Shown piece by piece: positions 4,609 to 5,464 of a stretch of DNA of 5,464 nt. The stretch covers positions 1-5,464 of the forward strand of contig CAAGMP010000012.1 in assembly GCA_900771065.1 (NCBI GenBank), in the 5' to 3' direction. Each line of letters starts with the position of its first letter. Position 1 is the first letter of the stretch. The translations under genes were made by a program, and so were the position numbers. A model generated the notes under the pieces. That model did no database searches. It worked only from the letters and a program-made list of their open reading frames with translations, and was not told the DNA's origin. The stretch comes from an uncultured Acinetobacter sp. GTDB taxonomy: Bacteria; Pseudomonadota; Gammaproteobacteria; Pseudomonadales; Moraxellaceae.

Positions 4609-5464
4609 ATGTCGCTACCACGTTATAAAATAACGCTGCTTGGTTTAGCACTTGGTTTGACAACCATTTTTGCTGGCTGTAGCAGTAACCCAGAAAAATC
4701 AGTGGTCGATACTGGTCCAAAATCAAGTGAACAAGTTTATATTGAACAAGCTAAAAAAGCGCTTGAAAAAGAAGAATATTCTTACGCAATTGAAAATTTA
4801 GAAGCATTAGAAACGTACTATCCAACGGGTGAATATGCACAACAAGCTCAACTTGATTTAATGTATGCGAAGTTCAAACAAAAAGATTATGCTGCTGTGG
4901 TTGTGCTTGCAGACCGTTTTATTCGTTTAAATCCACAAAATCCAAATGCAGATTATGCCTACTATATTCGCGGCGTGGCGAATATGGAAGAAAATTATGA
5001 TGGATTGTTGCGTTATACCTCGCTCAAACAATCACACCGTGACATGGGTTATTTAAAAGTTGCTTATCAAAATTTTGTTGATTTAATTCGTCGTTATCCA
5101 TCAAGTACGTATGCAGTCGATGCAGCCCAACGCATGCAATATATTAATAATGAATTTGCTGAATCTGAAATGCATGCAGCACGTTTTAATATAGAACGTA
5201 AAGCATGGGTCGCGGCATTGCAACGTAGTTTATGGGTTATTCAATATTATCCAAATACACCACAAATTCCTGAAGCCATAGCTACCGCAGCTTATAGCTA
5301 TGACAAACTAGGCGACCAAAAAAGCGCACAACAATATATTGATTTGTTAAAACTAAATTATCCAAATTTGGTTAAAGCCAATGGCACAGTCAATTTAAGC
5401 GCTGCACGTAAAGAAGCGAGTTGGTTTAACAAAGCCACTTTAGGTTTATTTGGAGAAAGTGAAC
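4609..5464 (+). CDS. bamD: Outer-membrane assembly lipoprotein BamD, C-terminus beyond window
   Basis: BamD (YfiO) is the essential lipoprotein of the BAM complex that, with BamA, folds beta-barrel proteins into the outer membrane; it faces the periplasm. The first 285 residues are visible. A short basic N-terminus and a hydrophobic stretch lead to a lipobox IFAGC, with C24 as the lipidated cysteine; Phe at -3 is less usual than Leu. The following Ser fits outer-membrane sorting. The mature part is a TPR array: paired helices from about 40 (EQVYIEQAKKALEKEEY) to about 250, with the family blocks YPTGEYAQQAQL, ADYAYYIRGVANME, DLIRRYPSSTYA and WVIQYYPNTPQIPEA. AGAGGA six bases upstream supports the ATG. 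The reading frame is still open at residue 285, already past the 245 of E. coli BamD. The divergent arrangement with rluD-pgeF matches E. coli. Confidence 0.96.
   Translation, partial: MSLPRYKITLLGLALGLTTIFAGCSSNPEKSVVDTGPKSSEQVYIEQAKKALEKEEYSYAIENLEALETYYPTGEYAQQAQLDLMYAKFKQKDYAAVVVLADRFIRLNPQNPNADYAYYIRGVANMEENYDGLLRYTSLKQSHRDMGYLKVAYQNFVDLIRRYPSSTYAVDAAQRMQYINNEFAESEMHAARFNIERKAWVAALQRSLWVIQYYPNTPQIPEAIATAAYSYDKLGDQKSAQQYIDLLKLNYPNLVKANGTVNLSAARKEASWFNKATLGLFGESE

Noticed and set aside
1..5464. A new multi-gene system, mobile element, CRISPR array or defence island
   Set aside because: All coding space is taken by recognisable housekeeping genes in conserved neighbourhoods, with uniform AT-rich composition and no direct-repeat arrays or terminal inverted repeats seen.

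Overview
The window is a stretch of core chromosome from a low-GC gammaproteobacterium. The AT-rich codon use, the tRNA-Met sequences, the RNase P RNA and the protein sequences all point to Moraxellaceae, most likely Acinetobacter or a close relative. That assignment rests on recognition, not on a database search. I see no mobile element, CRISPR array, phage gene or defence gene, and I find no credible candidate for a new multi-gene system. The second-look items are mainly at the scale of RNA genes, start sites and protein ends.

Layout. From 1 to about 680 there are three RNA genes, all on the minus strand: a tRNA-Met(CAT) cut by the window edge, a second complete tRNA-Met(CAT), and the A-type RNase P RNA (rnpB). 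Each tRNA copy has its own sigma70-type promoter with a GC-rich discriminator, and an intrinsic terminator separates them. Directly upstream of rnpB on the same strand are a 2[4Fe-4S] ferredoxin of the YfhL/Allochromatium type and coaD. These two form a tight pair, with one base between the coaD stop and a GTG start for the ferredoxin. smpB diverges from coaD across a 160 bp gap and ends against the convergent flavodoxin-like gene.

From 2118 to 4537 on the minus strand, in transcription order, are rluD, pgeF and the flavodoxin-like oxidoreductase. rluD and pgeF are 22 bp apart and probably share a transcript. The flavodoxin-like gene sits 52 bp further on and may have its own extended -10 promoter. 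bamD diverges from rluD and runs off the right edge. The bamD / rluD-pgeF divergent arrangement is the same as in Escherichia coli (yfiO / rluD-yfiH).

How the genes relate. Most of the window is translation and envelope housekeeping: tRNA-Met supply and 5' maturation (rnpB), ribosome rescue (smpB), 23S rRNA pseudouridylation (rluD), coenzyme A synthesis (coaD), peptidoglycan precursor quality control (pgeF) and outer-membrane protein assembly (bamD). rnpB lies directly upstream of a tRNA gene with no obvious terminator between them, so a joint transcript containing both the ribozyme RNA and a substrate of it is possible. The left-edge tRNA-Met copy carries two substitutions that break stem pairs and may be decaying or specialised.
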